Shown in pieces: positions 17,160 through 26,708 of a stretch of 64,000 bases of DNA. The notes under the pieces are model-generated. The model did not search any database and was not told the DNA's origin. It saw only the letters and a list, made by a program, of their open reading frames with translations. Both the position numbers and the translations under genes were made by a program. The DNA comes from CAYSRJ01 sp964521865. GTDB lineage: Bacteria > Spirochaetota > B62-G9 > DRHN01. Where the stretch lies: the NCBI GenBank assembly GCA_964521865.1, contig CAZFTJ010000009.1, positions 62,001-126,000 on the forward strand, in the 5' to 3' direction. Each line of letters opens with the position of its first letter. The first letter of the stretch is position 1.

Positions 17160-18271
17160 TGCACGAGATGCGGCAGAATATAATCACAAAACAGTGGGTG
17201 CTGTTCGCAACGGTACGGGGAAAACGTCCCAACGATTTTCACAAGACTGAAAGCCCTGAAACGGCAATTCCATCATATGATGCGAAATGCCCCTTCTGTC
17301 CCGGAAACGAGCGCATGCTTCCGCCGGTTATTTACGAACGTCCGGCAGGAGAGAGTTCCGGCGACATGCAGTCGGCAGCGGAACGAACCGGCACCGTGCG
17401 GAATACTTCCGAAGGGATCGATACCGCACGAAACCGGACTGAAGAAGCCGGTGCCGGCTGCTCTGATATCGCCCCGGTATACTGGCAGACAAGGGTGGTG
17501 CCGAACAAATTTCCCATTGTGATACCCGATACTAGCCGGGAGATTCAGACCGTCGGGCCTTACCGGGTGTCCGGCGGATACGGATGCCATGAGGTCGTGG
17601 TTGAAAGCCCGTTTCACAACCGTGACCTTTCGGGAATGTCCCAGCCCGAAGTGGAAGCCGTCGTCCGGACTTATGTGCGGCGATACGGGGAGCTGATGAA
17701 AAAAATTCCGGATCTGGAGCTCTATATTTTCAGGAATCATGGTTCGGCCTCGGGAACCTCCCTCGTTCACCCCCATTCTCAGATTATAGCGATTCCGGCT
17801 CTCTCGGAAAGGAGGCTGCGTATAGAACGTGAGGCCGGGCGGTATTTTGAAGGATACAGGCGCTGTGTATTCTGCGATGTTATGACGTTTGAAAAAAAAC
17901 AGAAAATAAGGGTGTTGTATGAAAACGGTTCTTGTCTGTGCTTCATACCATTTGCCGCCCAGGTTCCGTTTGAAGTATGGATAATGCCGAAAACACACAG
18001 ATCCAGCTTCAGAGATATCGTCGATACCGAAATTATCGATTTTTCAGACGCCTTACGGCATGTTTTGGAAAGGCTGTGTGAAAAACTGTGCGACCCTGAT
18101 TACAACTATATTATCCACTCCTTTTCTCGGGATGGCTCCGGCAAAGGGGCCCTCCACTGGTACCTGCAGGTACTGCCCACACTGACGATATCCGCCGGGT
18201 TCGAAATCGCATCCGGAATCTCTGTAAACCCGACTCTGCCGGAAGAAAACTGCACTTTTCTGAAAATGTAA
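17159..18271 (+). CDS. galT: Galactose-1-phosphate uridylyltransferase family protein
   Basis: 370 residues. HIT-superfamily GalT: zinc cysteines in CPFCPGNE near residue 40, the active-site stretch SLVHPHSQIIAIP (HPH with the nucleophilic second His) near 200, and a second CxxC-type RCVFCDVM near 238. It transfers a nucleotide between a hexose-1-phosphate and a nucleotide sugar. It starts on the last base of otsAB (TGATG overlap), which implies coupled translation and ties it to trehalose/UDP-glucose supply rather than classic galactose use. Residues 60-100 contain a low-complexity insertion rich in Ala, Thr, Glu and Gly that is absent in typical family members. It could be an adenylyl- rather than uridylyltransferase. 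Confidence 0.85.
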   Translation: MHEMRQNIITKQWVLFATVRGKRPNDFHKTESPETAIPSYDAKCPFCPGNERMLPPVIYERPAGESSGDMQSAAERTGTVRNTSEGIDTARNRTEEAGAGCSDIAPVYWQTRVVPNKFPIVIPDTSREIQTVGPYRVSGGYGCHEVVVESPFHNRDLSGMSQPEVEAVVRTYVRRYGELMKKIPDLELYIFRNHGSASGTSLVHPHSQIIAIPALSERRLRIEREAGRYFEGYRRCVFCDVMTFEKKQKIRVLYENGSCLCFIPFAAQVPFEVWIMPKTHRSSFRDIVDTEIIDFSDALRHVLERLCEKLCDPDYNYIIHSFSRDGSGKGALHWYLQVLPTLTISAGFEIASGISVNPTLPEENCTFLKM

Positions 18272-18425
18272 TGACATATACTCACTGTGTGTTTCTGCGT
18301 AGTTCTCACACATCAGGCTTCAATACATTTTTTCATTCTTTTCGCCCGTAAACAGCACAACTTCGATTGACGGATAGGATGTAAAGTAGTATCCTTCTGC
18401 AACTGTAAATTTAAAAACCGGGTTG

Positions 18426-19637
18426 ATGCTGATGCAGAACCTCGACAATTATAGAGCACTTTCCGGGGACCGGATTCTGTACGATATCTATCACAAAGCC
18501 AGCCGGTTGAACGGAAAACACATCCTCAACATAAATTCCACCTATCAGGGAGGAGGAGTGGCAGAGATACTCTCTTCGCTCGTGCCGCTCATGAATGATA
18601 TCGGTGTCGATGCCGGATGGCGGATCCTGCACGGGAATCCGGACTTTTTCACAATAACAAAAAAGTTCCATAATGCTCTCCAGGGGCAGAGAATGAATCT
18701 CTCGAAGATGAAGCAAACCCTGTACAAGCAGACGAATGAAAGTTTTGCGGTGTACACGCATATCGACCATGACTGCGTGATTATTCATGACCCTCAGCCT
18801 CTGCCCCTCATCAAGTATCAGCGAAAAACGCAGCCGTGGGTGTGGCGCTGCCATATCGACCTTTCTAATCCTATTGAGGAGATATGGGATTTTTTGAAGG
18901 GCTTTATTATTCGCTACGATAAAGTCATTATCTCGAACGAACAGTATAGAAGCGAGAACCTGCCGGTCGAGCAGAAGATTATTCCGCCGGCGATCGATCC
19001 CCTGTCCCCGAAAAACATGGATTTGTCACAGAAGGATATCGACAAGTACCTGAGTAAATTCTGTATACCCGCCGACAAGCCGATTATTACGCAGATTTCC
19101 CGGTTCGACAGGTGGAAGGACCCGCTCGGTGTGCTCGAAATATACAAGCAGGTGAGAAAGGAGGTTGACTGCCGTCTTGTGCTCTGCGGGAGCATGGCGA
19201 CGGACGACCCCGAGGGGATCGCAATTTATGAGAAGGTTCGACAGCGGTCGAATAATCTGGTTGAGAAGGGGGATGTTATTCTCATTACGATCGAAAACAA
19301 TATTCTCGTCAATGTGCTGCAGAGGGCGGCCTCAGTCGTGATTCAGAAGTCGATCAGGGAAGGATTCGGTCTGACGGTGACCGAGGCCCTGTGGAAAGGC
19401 AGAGCGGTCGTAGCCTCGAATGTCGGCGGTATTCCCCTGCAGATCACCGACGGGGATACCGGGTTTCTCTTCGATGCGAAAGATATAAACGGCTTTGCGG
19501 AAAAGATAGTCGACCTCCTTCAAAACCCCGATCGCGCCCGTGAAGTCGGAACCAGGGCGCGGGAGATGGTGCGCGAGAAATTCCTGATAACGAGGCTTCT
19601 CAGCGATTACGTCGACCTGCTGAACGGGATGCTGTAG
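18426..19637 (+). CDS. treT: Trehalose glycosyltransferring synthase (TreT-like GT4)
   Basis: About 403 residues. GT-B glycosyltransferase of family GT4: the N-terminal signature ILNINSTYQGGGVAEIL near residue 37 is characteristic of TreT, which joins a nucleotide-activated glucose to free glucose to form trehalose reversibly in one step. The C-terminal half has the donor-binding QISRFDRWKDPLGVLEIY and the E-x7-E motif in REGFGLTVTEALWKGRAVVASNVGGIP. Start is uncertain: TTG 18423, ATG 18426 and ATG 18432 are all in frame with only a weak GGG upstream. It follows otsAB-galT by 150 bp; a TGTGTG/CACACA hairpin (18286-18312) lies in the gap without a T tract. Convergent with hflC. Confidence 0.88.
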   Translation: MLMQNLDNYRALSGDRILYDIYHKASRLNGKHILNINSTYQGGGVAEILSSLVPLMNDIGVDAGWRILHGNPDFFTITKKFHNALQGQRMNLSKMKQTLYKQTNESFAVYTHIDHDCVIIHDPQPLPLIKYQRKTQPWVWRCHIDLSNPIEEIWDFLKGFIIRYDKVIISNEQYRSENLPVEQKIIPPAIDPLSPKNMDLSQKDIDKYLSKFCIPADKPIITQISRFDRWKDPLGVLEIYKQVRKEVDCRLVLCGSMATDDPEGIAIYEKVRQRSNNLVEKGDVILITIENNILVNVLQRAASVVIQKSIREGFGLTVTEALWKGRAVVASNVGGIPLQITDGDTGFLFDAKDINGFAEKIVDLLQNPDRAREVGTRAREMVREKFLITRLLSDYVDLLNGML

Positions 19638-19646
19638 TAAAAATTA

Positions 19647-20636
19647 TTACCTGCCCTGCATATTGTACAGATAGTTGAAATAATCAGGATCCGTTGTCAG
19701 AGTTTTTTTGAATTTTGGAAGCATCTTCCTGTAGCTCTCTATCGATTTCCAGAATGCATAGAACTCCGGGTTCTTTCTGTAGGCCTCGGCGTAGATAGCT
19801 GCCGCTTTTGCGTCGGCTTCACCCTTGATCTGCTCCGACCGCCGGTACGCCTCCGACTGTATCGAGCGAAGTTCCCTCTCTTTCCGTCCGATCCACGCCG
19901 CCTTCTTGCCCTCGCCGTCCGACCTGAAAGCCTGGGCTATCTGGCTTCTCTCCTTGATCATACGGTTATATACACTTTCCGTCAGGTCGTCTGAATATTT
20001 GATCTGGCGTATCACGATATCAATGAGTTCGATTCCGTACTGAGGCGTGATCTTCTTCGCCTCGTCGAGCATCTCGCGGGAGAGCACGCTCCGTCCCTTT
20101 CCGATTTCATCGTAAACGGTTTTCGAAAATACCGCGATCGATTCGGATACATCCTCCTCTTCGGTCGATTCGGATGAGGTTTGATACACATTCTTCCGTT
20201 CGATTTCATTGATAACATTGGAGTTTCTCACCGCTTCGCGGATCGAGTTTCGCGATATGATTTTGCGCACTTCCGAATCGATAACGTCGTCGAGCCTGGA
20301 CTGCGCCTGGGTAATGGTTCCCACCGATTCGTAGAACTTCTGCGGGTCGCTGATTTTCCAGCGTGCTGTTGTGTCGACCCATATGAACTGGTTTTCCTCC
20401 GTGGGAAGACGCTGCGCCTCACCGTCCCATGAGAGGATCTTTTTTGGGTATCGCCTCACTTTGTCGACCAGCGGAAGTTTGACCTTGAGACCCGCCTCGG
20501 TTTTTACGTCGACAATCTTTCCGAAACGAACAACCACCGCCTGGCGTCCCTCCTCGATTGTGTACAGAGGGCCGAGAGCGAGAAACAGCAGGATTGCCAC
20601 AACGACAACCGTCAGAGTAATAATGAGCTTTCTCAT
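19647..20636 (-). CDS. hflC: HflC, SPFH-domain membrane protease modulator
   Basis: 329 residues. One N-terminal membrane anchor (residues 4-22) followed by the SPFH/band-7 domain (EEGRQAVVVRFGKIVDVKTEAGLKVKLP) and a long helical region with many charged residues (ERELRSIQSEAYRRSEQIKGEADAKAAAIYAEA), the usual HflC architecture. In the cell it assembles with HflK into a large cage on the membrane around the FtsH protease. Start follows GGGAGGT and overlaps the hflK stop by ATGA. Convergent with treT, only 9 bp apart. Confidence 0.92.
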   Translation of the reverse strand: MRKLIITLTVVVVAILLFLALGPLYTIEEGRQAVVVRFGKIVDVKTEAGLKVKLPLVDKVRRYPKKILSWDGEAQRLPTEENQFIWVDTTARWKISDPQKFYESVGTITQAQSRLDDVIDSEVRKIISRNSIREAVRNSNVINEIERKNVYQTSSESTEEEDVSESIAVFSKTVYDEIGKGRSVLSREMLDEAKKITPQYGIELIDIVIRQIKYSDDLTESVYNRMIKERSQIAQAFRSDGEGKKAAWIGRKERELRSIQSEAYRRSEQIKGEADAKAAAIYAEAYRKNPEFYAFWKSIESYRKMLPKFKKTLTTDPDYFNYLYNMQGR

Positions 20637-21607
20637 TTCACACCTCCCTGGCCTGAAAGTGATTTGAAGGGAATAAAGTTCTTGAGGTTTTTGTCGATGA
20701 GATCGGTGTTCTCGACTTCCTTGAACACATCTTCGAACATCTCGTAGTAAAGACGGGTTCTCGTCACCTGCGGGTTTCGGTTGTACTCCTCGAGCACTTT
20801 GGAAAAGCGGGCCACATCTCCCTGTGCCCTGTTGACCCTCTCAACTGCATACCCTTCGGCCTGTTCGATGAGCTGCTGCGCCTCCCCCTTTGCCCTCGGA
20901 ATAGCCTCGTTGTACGCCTGCTTGCCCTCGTTGATGAGCCTGCTCCGATCCTGTATCGCCTTGTTGACATCCTCGAATGCGTTCTGCACAGTCCCCTTCG
21001 GAGGCACGATATTCTGCAGCTTCACGGTCGTGACCCTGATGCCGAGATCGTATTTGTTAAAGAGCTCGTTCATCATGTCCTGACCATATGATTCGATGTT
21101 CGCCCGTTCGGCGCCGATTACATCGAGAATGGCGCGGTCGCCGATGAGGAGGTTTATCACCGACTGCGATATGTCGCGGATGGTTTTCGTCTGGTTGTCC
21201 ACCGCAAAGAGCCATTTGACCGGATCGATGATGCGGTACTGGATGATCCATTCGGCATCGACGATGTTGAGGTCTCCGGTGAGCATGATCGACTCTTGCG
21301 GATAATCGATTTCCGAGTACACGGTTGTTATACCCGGCTTTGCGGTTCTGAAACCGAACTCCTGTTTCAGGACCATCTGGGTGGGTACGTTGTACCTCCT
21401 CTCTATTCCGAAGGGGAGCTTCATGTGCAGGCCCGGTTCGGTGAGCCGGTTGAATCTTCCGAATCGGAGCACGACTCCCTGTTCTTTCTGATCGACTATG
21501 TAAAAACTCGTGGATATTATGAAAATGAGAATGATGAAAATAAATACGCCCAAAACAACCATGGGCGTGATATTCCTTCTTCCTGATGGTGAAGTGCTGC
21601 TTGACAT
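20633..21607 (-). CDS. hflK: HflK, SPFH-domain membrane protease modulator
   Basis: 324 residues, shorter than the roughly 400 of enterobacterial HflK because the Gly-rich N-terminal tail is almost absent. A membrane segment (residues 16-38) precedes the SPFH domain (VDQKEQGVVLRFGRFNRLTEPGLHMKLPFGIE), then a helical region (QQLIEQAEGYAVERVNRAQGDVARF). It partners with HflC from the next gene. I chose ATG 21607 because GAGGAAAA sits just upstream; the in-frame GTG at 21619 would use that same sequence as codons. The pair may be co-transcribed with alr, which ends 57 bp upstream. Confidence 0.9.
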   Translation of the reverse strand: MSSSTSPSGRRNITPMVVLGVFIFIILIFIISTSFYIVDQKEQGVVLRFGRFNRLTEPGLHMKLPFGIERRYNVPTQMVLKQEFGFRTAKPGITTVYSEIDYPQESIMLTGDLNIVDAEWIIQYRIIDPVKWLFAVDNQTKTIRDISQSVINLLIGDRAILDVIGAERANIESYGQDMMNELFNKYDLGIRVTTVKLQNIVPPKGTVQNAFEDVNKAIQDRSRLINEGKQAYNEAIPRAKGEAQQLIEQAEGYAVERVNRAQGDVARFSKVLEEYNRNPQVTRTRLYYEMFEDVFKEVENTDLIDKNLKNFIPFKSLSGQGGVK

Positions 21608-21664
21608 AGTTTTCCTCACTTTGTTTCAGATTTTTTCAGGTTTTTCCGCCGGGCTTCATGTTTA

Positions 21665-22807
21665 TCAGCCTTTTTGGTTGACGATTTTCCTTTCGAGAAA
21701 CGGGTTAATACGGGTAACGATTTCATAGTTGATGGTTTGGGCCCATCCCGCCATCGTTTCAGCGGATATGACCTCTCGGCCCCATCTGCCGAGAAGCACC
21801 ACCTCGTTTTCGAGGGTTACATCCCGAATGTCCGTAACATCGATCATGGTGAGATTCATGCATACCCGGCCGATGACCGGTGCTCTTTTCCCGTTGACGA
21901 GCACGTAGGCTGTATTGCCGAACGAGCGATCGTACCCGTCCGCATACCCGACCGGTAAAACCGCAATTTTTGTTTTCCGCGTTGACCGGTAGGTGCAGCC
22001 GTAGCCGACGAAACTGCCTTCAGACAGGATTTTCAGCTGCGCCACCTGCGTCTTCCAGGTCAACACCGGCTGGAGATCGGGCACCGGTTTTTTTCTCATG
22101 GTTGCGGAGAGAAATGTCTCGCGTGAAGGCCAGAGACCGTACACACCGATGCCGGTGCGAATCATTGAAAAGTGTGTTTCGGGAAAAAGGACGGCGGCTG
22201 CCGTGCACGCCGTGTGAATGACCGGCGGATTTTCTCCGAGTTTTTTCAGATCTTCGAGCACTTTCCTAAATATTGAAAGCTGTCGGTGTGAATAGTCGTA
22301 GTTCAGTGTATCCTCAATATTGGCGAAATGTGTCGAAACCCCCTCGAGAACGATTCCACCGGTGTTTTTCAGCAAGCGGATATACTCGGGGACCTGTTCG
22401 GGCATAATGCCCTGCCTTCCCGTGCCGGTTTCGATTTTCAGATGAACACGGATCGGCGGATTACCGGTTTTTATCTTCGAAAGGGCGGCAATCGTTTCAC
22501 TGTTGAAGACCGTGAGCCTGAGATCCGCGTCCCAGGCTTCTCTCAACCTCGAAACAGGCACATGGCCGAGCAGAAGTACCGGCTTTGGTACCCCGATCTC
22601 CCTCAGCTCGAGACCCTCCTCGAGAGAGTTTACTGCAAACCAGTCTGCATTCTCGAGAAGCGGGATCATCTGCCGGACACCGTGGCCGTAGGCATTCGCC
22701 TTCACCACCGCGCATAACAGCACATCGCTCCGTACTCCTTTCCGGATTTCCCGCATGTTGTGCCCGGGATTCTGTGAATCGAGCTCTATCCAAACGAGAC
22801 TTGACAT
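21665..22807 (-). CDS. alr: Alanine racemase
   Basis: 380 residues. Fold-type III PLP enzyme making D-alanine for peptidoglycan. The PLP lysine is Lys36 in AVVKANAYGHG; the catalytic tyrosine lies in VGYGCTYRSTRKTKIA near residue 265, followed by VLPVGYADGYDRSFG, and the C-terminal beta domain contains GRVCMNLTMIDVT. There is no obvious ribosome site before the ATG at 22807, so the start may be weakly translated or lie slightly differently. It heads a possible operon with hflK and hflC. Confidence 0.93.
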   Translation of the reverse strand: MSSLVWIELDSQNPGHNMREIRKGVRSDVLLCAVVKANAYGHGVRQMIPLLENADWFAVNSLEEGLELREIGVPKPVLLLGHVPVSRLREAWDADLRLTVFNSETIAALSKIKTGNPPIRVHLKIETGTGRQGIMPEQVPEYIRLLKNTGGIVLEGVSTHFANIEDTLNYDYSHRQLSIFRKVLEDLKKLGENPPVIHTACTAAAVLFPETHFSMIRTGIGVYGLWPSRETFLSATMRKKPVPDLQPVLTWKTQVAQLKILSEGSFVGYGCTYRSTRKTKIAVLPVGYADGYDRSFGNTAYVLVNGKRAPVIGRVCMNLTMIDVTDIRDVTLENEVVLLGRWGREVISAETMAGWAQTINYEIVTRINPFLERKIVNQKG

Positions 22808-22913
22808 GGCATGAGCATACTATACAGCCGGCAGTATGACAACAAAAAACTGAAATGGATGAATGAGCGGGGTATCCCGGTGCATGCACATGAATCCGCC
22901 TCACGGTAAGAAT

Positions 22914-23023
22914 TTTATCCGGACCTTGATACACCGCACCGAACAAGGGGCACTGGACGGATTGAGCGGACGCAACCCCCGATTACGTTTCGCGGAGAAC
23001 ATGCCGCTTAACGGCGGCATTAT
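22914..23023 (+). repeat. Intergenic modular repeat, right half plus decayed left end (copy 4)
   Basis: The region from ATTGAGCGGACG through ACCCCCGATTACG, TCGCGGAGAACATGCCG and ACGGCGGCATTAT is almost identical to the right half of the complete element at 45661. The left part keeps only TTATCCGGAC; the internal GGATTTGT hairpin is missing. It lies between alr and the small gene at 23043. Confidence 0.75.
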
Positions 23024-23042
23024 ATTTTTAGCATGAAAAGCC

Positions 23043-23354
23043 TTACACCAGCTCGTACACCTCATACCCCATCGTTCCCGGCGCGACGAGCGAATCGAAC
23101 TTAGCAGACCATTTCTTCGTTTCCTGGGTTTCAGTCAGACGGAGGGCCCACGCTTCCTCATAATCGACAAAGCTCACGAACTCGTACTCCCGTATAATTT
23201 CAGGCGCTCCCGGCGAGGCAAGCTTTCGAACGTACATTCGCGCTGCCCTCGGGATACCCTCCTTTTCGAGAATGTCGTCCCGCTCTTTAAGAAGTTTCAC
23301 GGCTTCCTGCCGCCTGCCCCGCTGAATAACCATCGATACCTTGACCACTATCAT
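23043..23354 (-). CDS. Small dimeric alpha-beta barrel-like protein
   Basis: 103 residues, no signal peptide. The start IVVKVSMVIQRGRRQEAVKLLKERDD and the C-terminal TKKWSAKFDSLVAPGTMGYEVYELV resemble ferredoxin-like dimeric barrel proteins (NIPSNAP or antibiotic-monooxygenase type). I do not recognise a specific function. It has a strong GGAGGT ribosome site 8 bases before ATG and AT-rich upstream DNA with promoter-like TATAAT-type sequences, so it is very likely a real, separately expressed gene. It lies between repeat copy 4 and the large PPDK-N protein gene. Confidence 0.65.
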   Translation of the reverse strand: MIVVKVSMVIQRGRRQEAVKLLKERDDILEKEGIPRAARMYVRKLASPGAPEIIREYEFVSFVDYEEAWALRLTETQETKKWSAKFDSLVAPGTMGYEVYELV

Positions 23355-23595
23355 AGTTTGACCTCCATACCGTATAAAATTTATGCATTATATACGACAA
23401 TCCGTTATAAGTCGTTGTACTGGTTATAGTAGTAATTTTTTACTTTTCGAGTTCACTACGATAGAATGATATCTGATATGTGACAATTTTTTCTTTTAGG
23501 AATGACGGGTTCACGTGCATAATTAATGTTAATAGTATGAGATAAGTGCTAAACTCCGTATTACGGGAAAAGGTACTCGTTGTGTTTGTGCAAGC

Positions 23596-26565
23596 TCAGA
23601 CCGGTTTGTATATAACGGACACGCTCTTTCTTCCGTCCATCTTCGTGATGCAGGGCTTTTCGGTACGTACATGCACGAAGTGCTGTGTCGTATGCGAGGC
23701 TTTCTGCCCCTTCAGCCACTTCCAATCGATAAAATCGGTTGATGAATTCCACGGAATATCGAAATAGCCGATATTCATGGAGGTTACATTGTGGAAAAAG
23801 TGCGATCCCAGCGAAGGGTCGACATGGAAATCCGACAGCTCGACCTCCACAATGATGCGCGCCTTCGAAATATGAGACCAGTTGACCGGTATACCGAGCC
23901 AGCGGTCGGTGCTGCCCCACCGCCCGGGACCGATGAGAATATAGCGTCGCTTCTCTTTTTTCATAATATCGTTCAGATAGTCGAGCTCATCTATCATCTC
24001 GAGGGTTTTTGACCGTTCGAATTTGTCGTTATCGACGTAGACGATATCGTAGAGCTCCCCGACTTTGCCGTTGCCGACCGACCTGTTCGTGTAGAGCAGC
24101 AGGTCGTTCCGATCGATCCGGGATTGGTCGAGGCTGTATTCCTCCAGATTGCCTAAAAGCGGCTTTATCTGCAGAATATAGAAGCTCGGTTTGCCGGTAT
24201 CGTTTTTATTCAGGTTGACGGAAAACTCGATTTCGACCGGCGTGCCCATGGCATTCTTGACAATCTCGAGCATCTCCCTGAGTATACGTGCCAGGGGGAA
24301 AAAATCGTATTTCAGAATATGGGCGAAGTTCACGACAACCGGTCCGTCGACCGAGCGACCGGGCTGCAGACGATTGTTTTCGTTGTCCCAGGTGGAGACA
24401 CAGTACTGGAAGAATTCGTCTTTTTCCCCTTCGATAATGGAAAGGCGTGAGAGGGTTGCGTCATCTCCCTGCGACAGATTGACATCTTTTTTATCCAGAT
24501 TGAGCGCGTAGAAGGTGTCCTGTGAAAATGCGAGCTGATCTTCAGGCATAATGAAAACCAGCTTTGGAGAGTAAGGGCAAAACCGATACGCCTTTTCGCC
24601 GTCTATAACATGTTTGCCGAGACCGTACGCTATAACGGCGATTCCGTCTTCCGGCTTCAGGTATTCGACCGGGTAATAGTTGTACGACTGTGCGACGCCC
24701 GAGAGGTGCGGGTAGTAGTACGGTCCATGCTGATTTCCGACAACGGCCTGTATTAAGACCGCCATCTTCTCTTCTCCGACCTTGTAGTTGATTGCGTCGA
24801 AGTAGGCTCGTGCGGTTCTGGAAAAAACGGAAACATACACGAGCTTTATGGCCTCCTCCAGATGCTGAAATCGAACGTGGGGATCGGGATGGTTGTTCGG
24901 CAGCAGGTAGGTGTCGTAGATGCCGGAAAAGGGCTGCGAGAGTGAATCCTCGAACATGCCGGAGGAACGAACGGAAAGCGGGCTGTGGACATTTTCAAGG
25001 AAACGTGAGAGCCGTTTCTTCAGCCCTGCTGATAATTCGGCTTCGAGAAAGCGCCGTTTGACCTCCCGGTATCCCTGGTCTCTAATGAGAAGGTCCGAGA
25101 GGTCGTTGCTTTCGATGAAGTAGTCGTACCCTTCTGTCCCGATTACTGCGGTCCGGGGTATGCGGATGTGAGCATCCGGAACAATATCTTCAAGATTGCA
25201 ATTCTGAGTAAGCATGTGCAGAAACGCCATGCCGCGTCCCTTGCCTCCGAGCGAGCCTTCAGCAATACGAAGCACGTGATTCTCCTCACTCATGAGAGAG
25301 GGATCGAAATAGATGACTCGTCCACGTATCTTGCTCTCCTGGACCTTTTGAAATACTTCTATGAGATGTTCCCTGAAATCGGCAAAGCTCGGAAAATCAC
25401 TCACCTGTATCGGCTGTATGTTCTTGGCAATCTGGATTTCGCCGCGTGCCATGAGCCAGCCCGAGAAATGATTTCTGTTTGCATGATAGACGAGGGATTC
25501 ATCGGGAACGGTCGAGAGGAGCTGTTTGAACTCAACCATGGATTGGGCGCGGGCGATGGGTTTGCCGTTTTTATTGCGGAAGGTAAAATCCCCGAATCCG
25601 AGCTGATTGAATATGAAATCAGTCAGATCACGGGAGAGGCTTTCCGAGTTCTTGTTGAGAAAACTCGAACGGTGCCGCTGCGCAATTGCTTCGTTGGCCG
25701 GATCGGATGATTGAATGAGTGTGGGTATTTCTCCGACCGCATTCCTGCAGTAGTCGATGAGCATGATTCCCGATCGTTCGTCCTTTACGCCCGCTTTCGG
25801 AAAAGATATGTCGGTAATGAGGCACAGAAGATAATCGCTGTACTCATCAACAATGCCCAGAGCCTCCTCATAGGTTTCAGCCATGAGCACCTTCGGCCTG
25901 GTACGCATGCGGAGAAGTTTTTTCATCTCGTCGAGATGCTCATCCGCGATAATGCGCTGTGTCTGTTTCATGATTTCGGTATACAGGGTGGGGAGATAGC
26001 TCGAGTAGTAGCGGATGGAATCTTCGACGAGGAGTATGACGCGAACGAGACCGATCTTGGTGTCCTTGACGGCATTGATCTTGTCTTCGATGTACTTGGT
26101 CATTGCAAGGAATATCTTGGAATCTCCGTTCCACACAAATATCTTATCCAGATACCTGAGGCGATCGTCCCTCTCGGAAATGAGGCTGAGCTCGGTATTG
26201 TCGTTGAGAAGCAGCAGTATCGGTATAGATGGGTACAGCTCTTTTATCCGCTTTCCGAGTTCAAAGGGCGATATTTCATCTATACGCATGGTAAGTATGA
26301 TCATATCGAAGGAGCGGATCTTCAATATTTCGAGCGCCTCTTCACCGTACGCGACGCTCGTGATGCGGGGTGCGTTGGAAAGGTTGAGCTGGTAGTACTC
26401 GCCGAAGATCTTCTCGGTGAGCTTGTCCTCCTCTTCCAGAATAAAAGCATCGTAAATGGAGGCGACCAGAAGAATTTCTCTCACACGAAACTGCATCAAC
26501 TCGTGATAGATCTCCTGGTCGGTTTTGTTCTGTTTTATCAGCTCTGAAAGCTTTTGTTTAAACAT
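23596..26565 (-). CDS. Tandem-receiver PEP/pyruvate-binding (PPDK-N) protein
   Basis: 989 residues. Residues 30-165 look like a pseudo-receiver: its acidic pair is replaced (ILLVAS) and the phospho-aspartate strand ends in IILT. Residues 175-310 look like a second receiver that keeps acidic residues (VILLVEDS and CLITDISFP). From about 440 to 830 follows the PPDK N-terminal ATP-grasp domain with GSLGGKGRGMAFL and VRSSGMFEDSLSQPFSGIYD. The phospho-histidine swivel domain and the PEP-binding barrel of true PEP synthase are missing; the last 130 residues (YILIGPGRWGSTDRWLGIPV) are another conserved domain. It probably phosphorylates or senses something under signal control rather than making PEP. 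Ribosome site GGAAAA is modest. Gene stands alone upstream of gdhA on the same strand but 140 bp apart. Confidence 0.75.
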   Translation of the reverse strand: MFKQKLSELIKQNKTDQEIYHELMQFRVREILLVASIYDAFILEEEDKLTEKIFGEYYQLNLSNAPRITSVAYGEEALEILKIRSFDMIILTMRIDEISPFELGKRIKELYPSIPILLLLNDNTELSLISERDDRLRYLDKIFVWNGDSKIFLAMTKYIEDKINAVKDTKIGLVRVILLVEDSIRYYSSYLPTLYTEIMKQTQRIIADEHLDEMKKLLRMRTRPKVLMAETYEEALGIVDEYSDYLLCLITDISFPKAGVKDERSGIMLIDYCRNAVGEIPTLIQSSDPANEAIAQRHRSSFLNKNSESLSRDLTDFIFNQLGFGDFTFRNKNGKPIARAQSMVEFKQLLSTVPDESLVYHANRNHFSGWLMARGEIQIAKNIQPIQVSDFPSFADFREHLIEVFQKVQESKIRGRVIYFDPSLMSEENHVLRIAEGSLGGKGRGMAFLHMLTQNCNLEDIVPDAHIRIPRTAVIGTEGYDYFIESNDLSDLLIRDQGYREVKRRFLEAELSAGLKKRLSRFLENVHSPLSVRSSGMFEDSLSQPFSGIYDTYLLPNNHPDPHVRFQHLEEAIKLVYVSVFSRTARAYFDAINYKVGEEKMAVLIQAVVGNQHGPYYYPHLSGVAQSYNYYPVEYLKPEDGIAVIAYGLGKHVIDGEKAYRFCPYSPKLVFIMPEDQLAFSQDTFYALNLDKKDVNLSQGDDATLSRLSIIEGEKDEFFQYCVSTWDNENNRLQPGRSVDGPVVVNFAHILKYDFFPLARILREMLEIVKNAMGTPVEIEFSVNLNKNDTGKPSFYILQIKPLLGNLEEYSLDQSRIDRNDLLLYTNRSVGNGKVGELYDIVYVDNDKFERSKTLEMIDELDYLNDIMKKEKRRYILIGPGRWGSTDRWLGIPVNWSHISKARIIVEVELSDFHVDPSLGSHFFHNVTSMNIGYFDIPWNSSTDFIDWKWLKGQKASHTTQHFVHVRTEKPCITKMDGRKSVSVIYKPV

Positions 26566-26708
26566 TTTTCCATTCTTCGGCGGATACAGTCGCGCCGATG
26601 CCGGCTGTAGTCTGCCGTGCCTCCATGCGCTCCTTGATTAGTACATCCATCCGACGGCATCTGTCGACGAACGCGGTGATGCGTCATACATCAAATGGCG
26701 GTCTCCTG

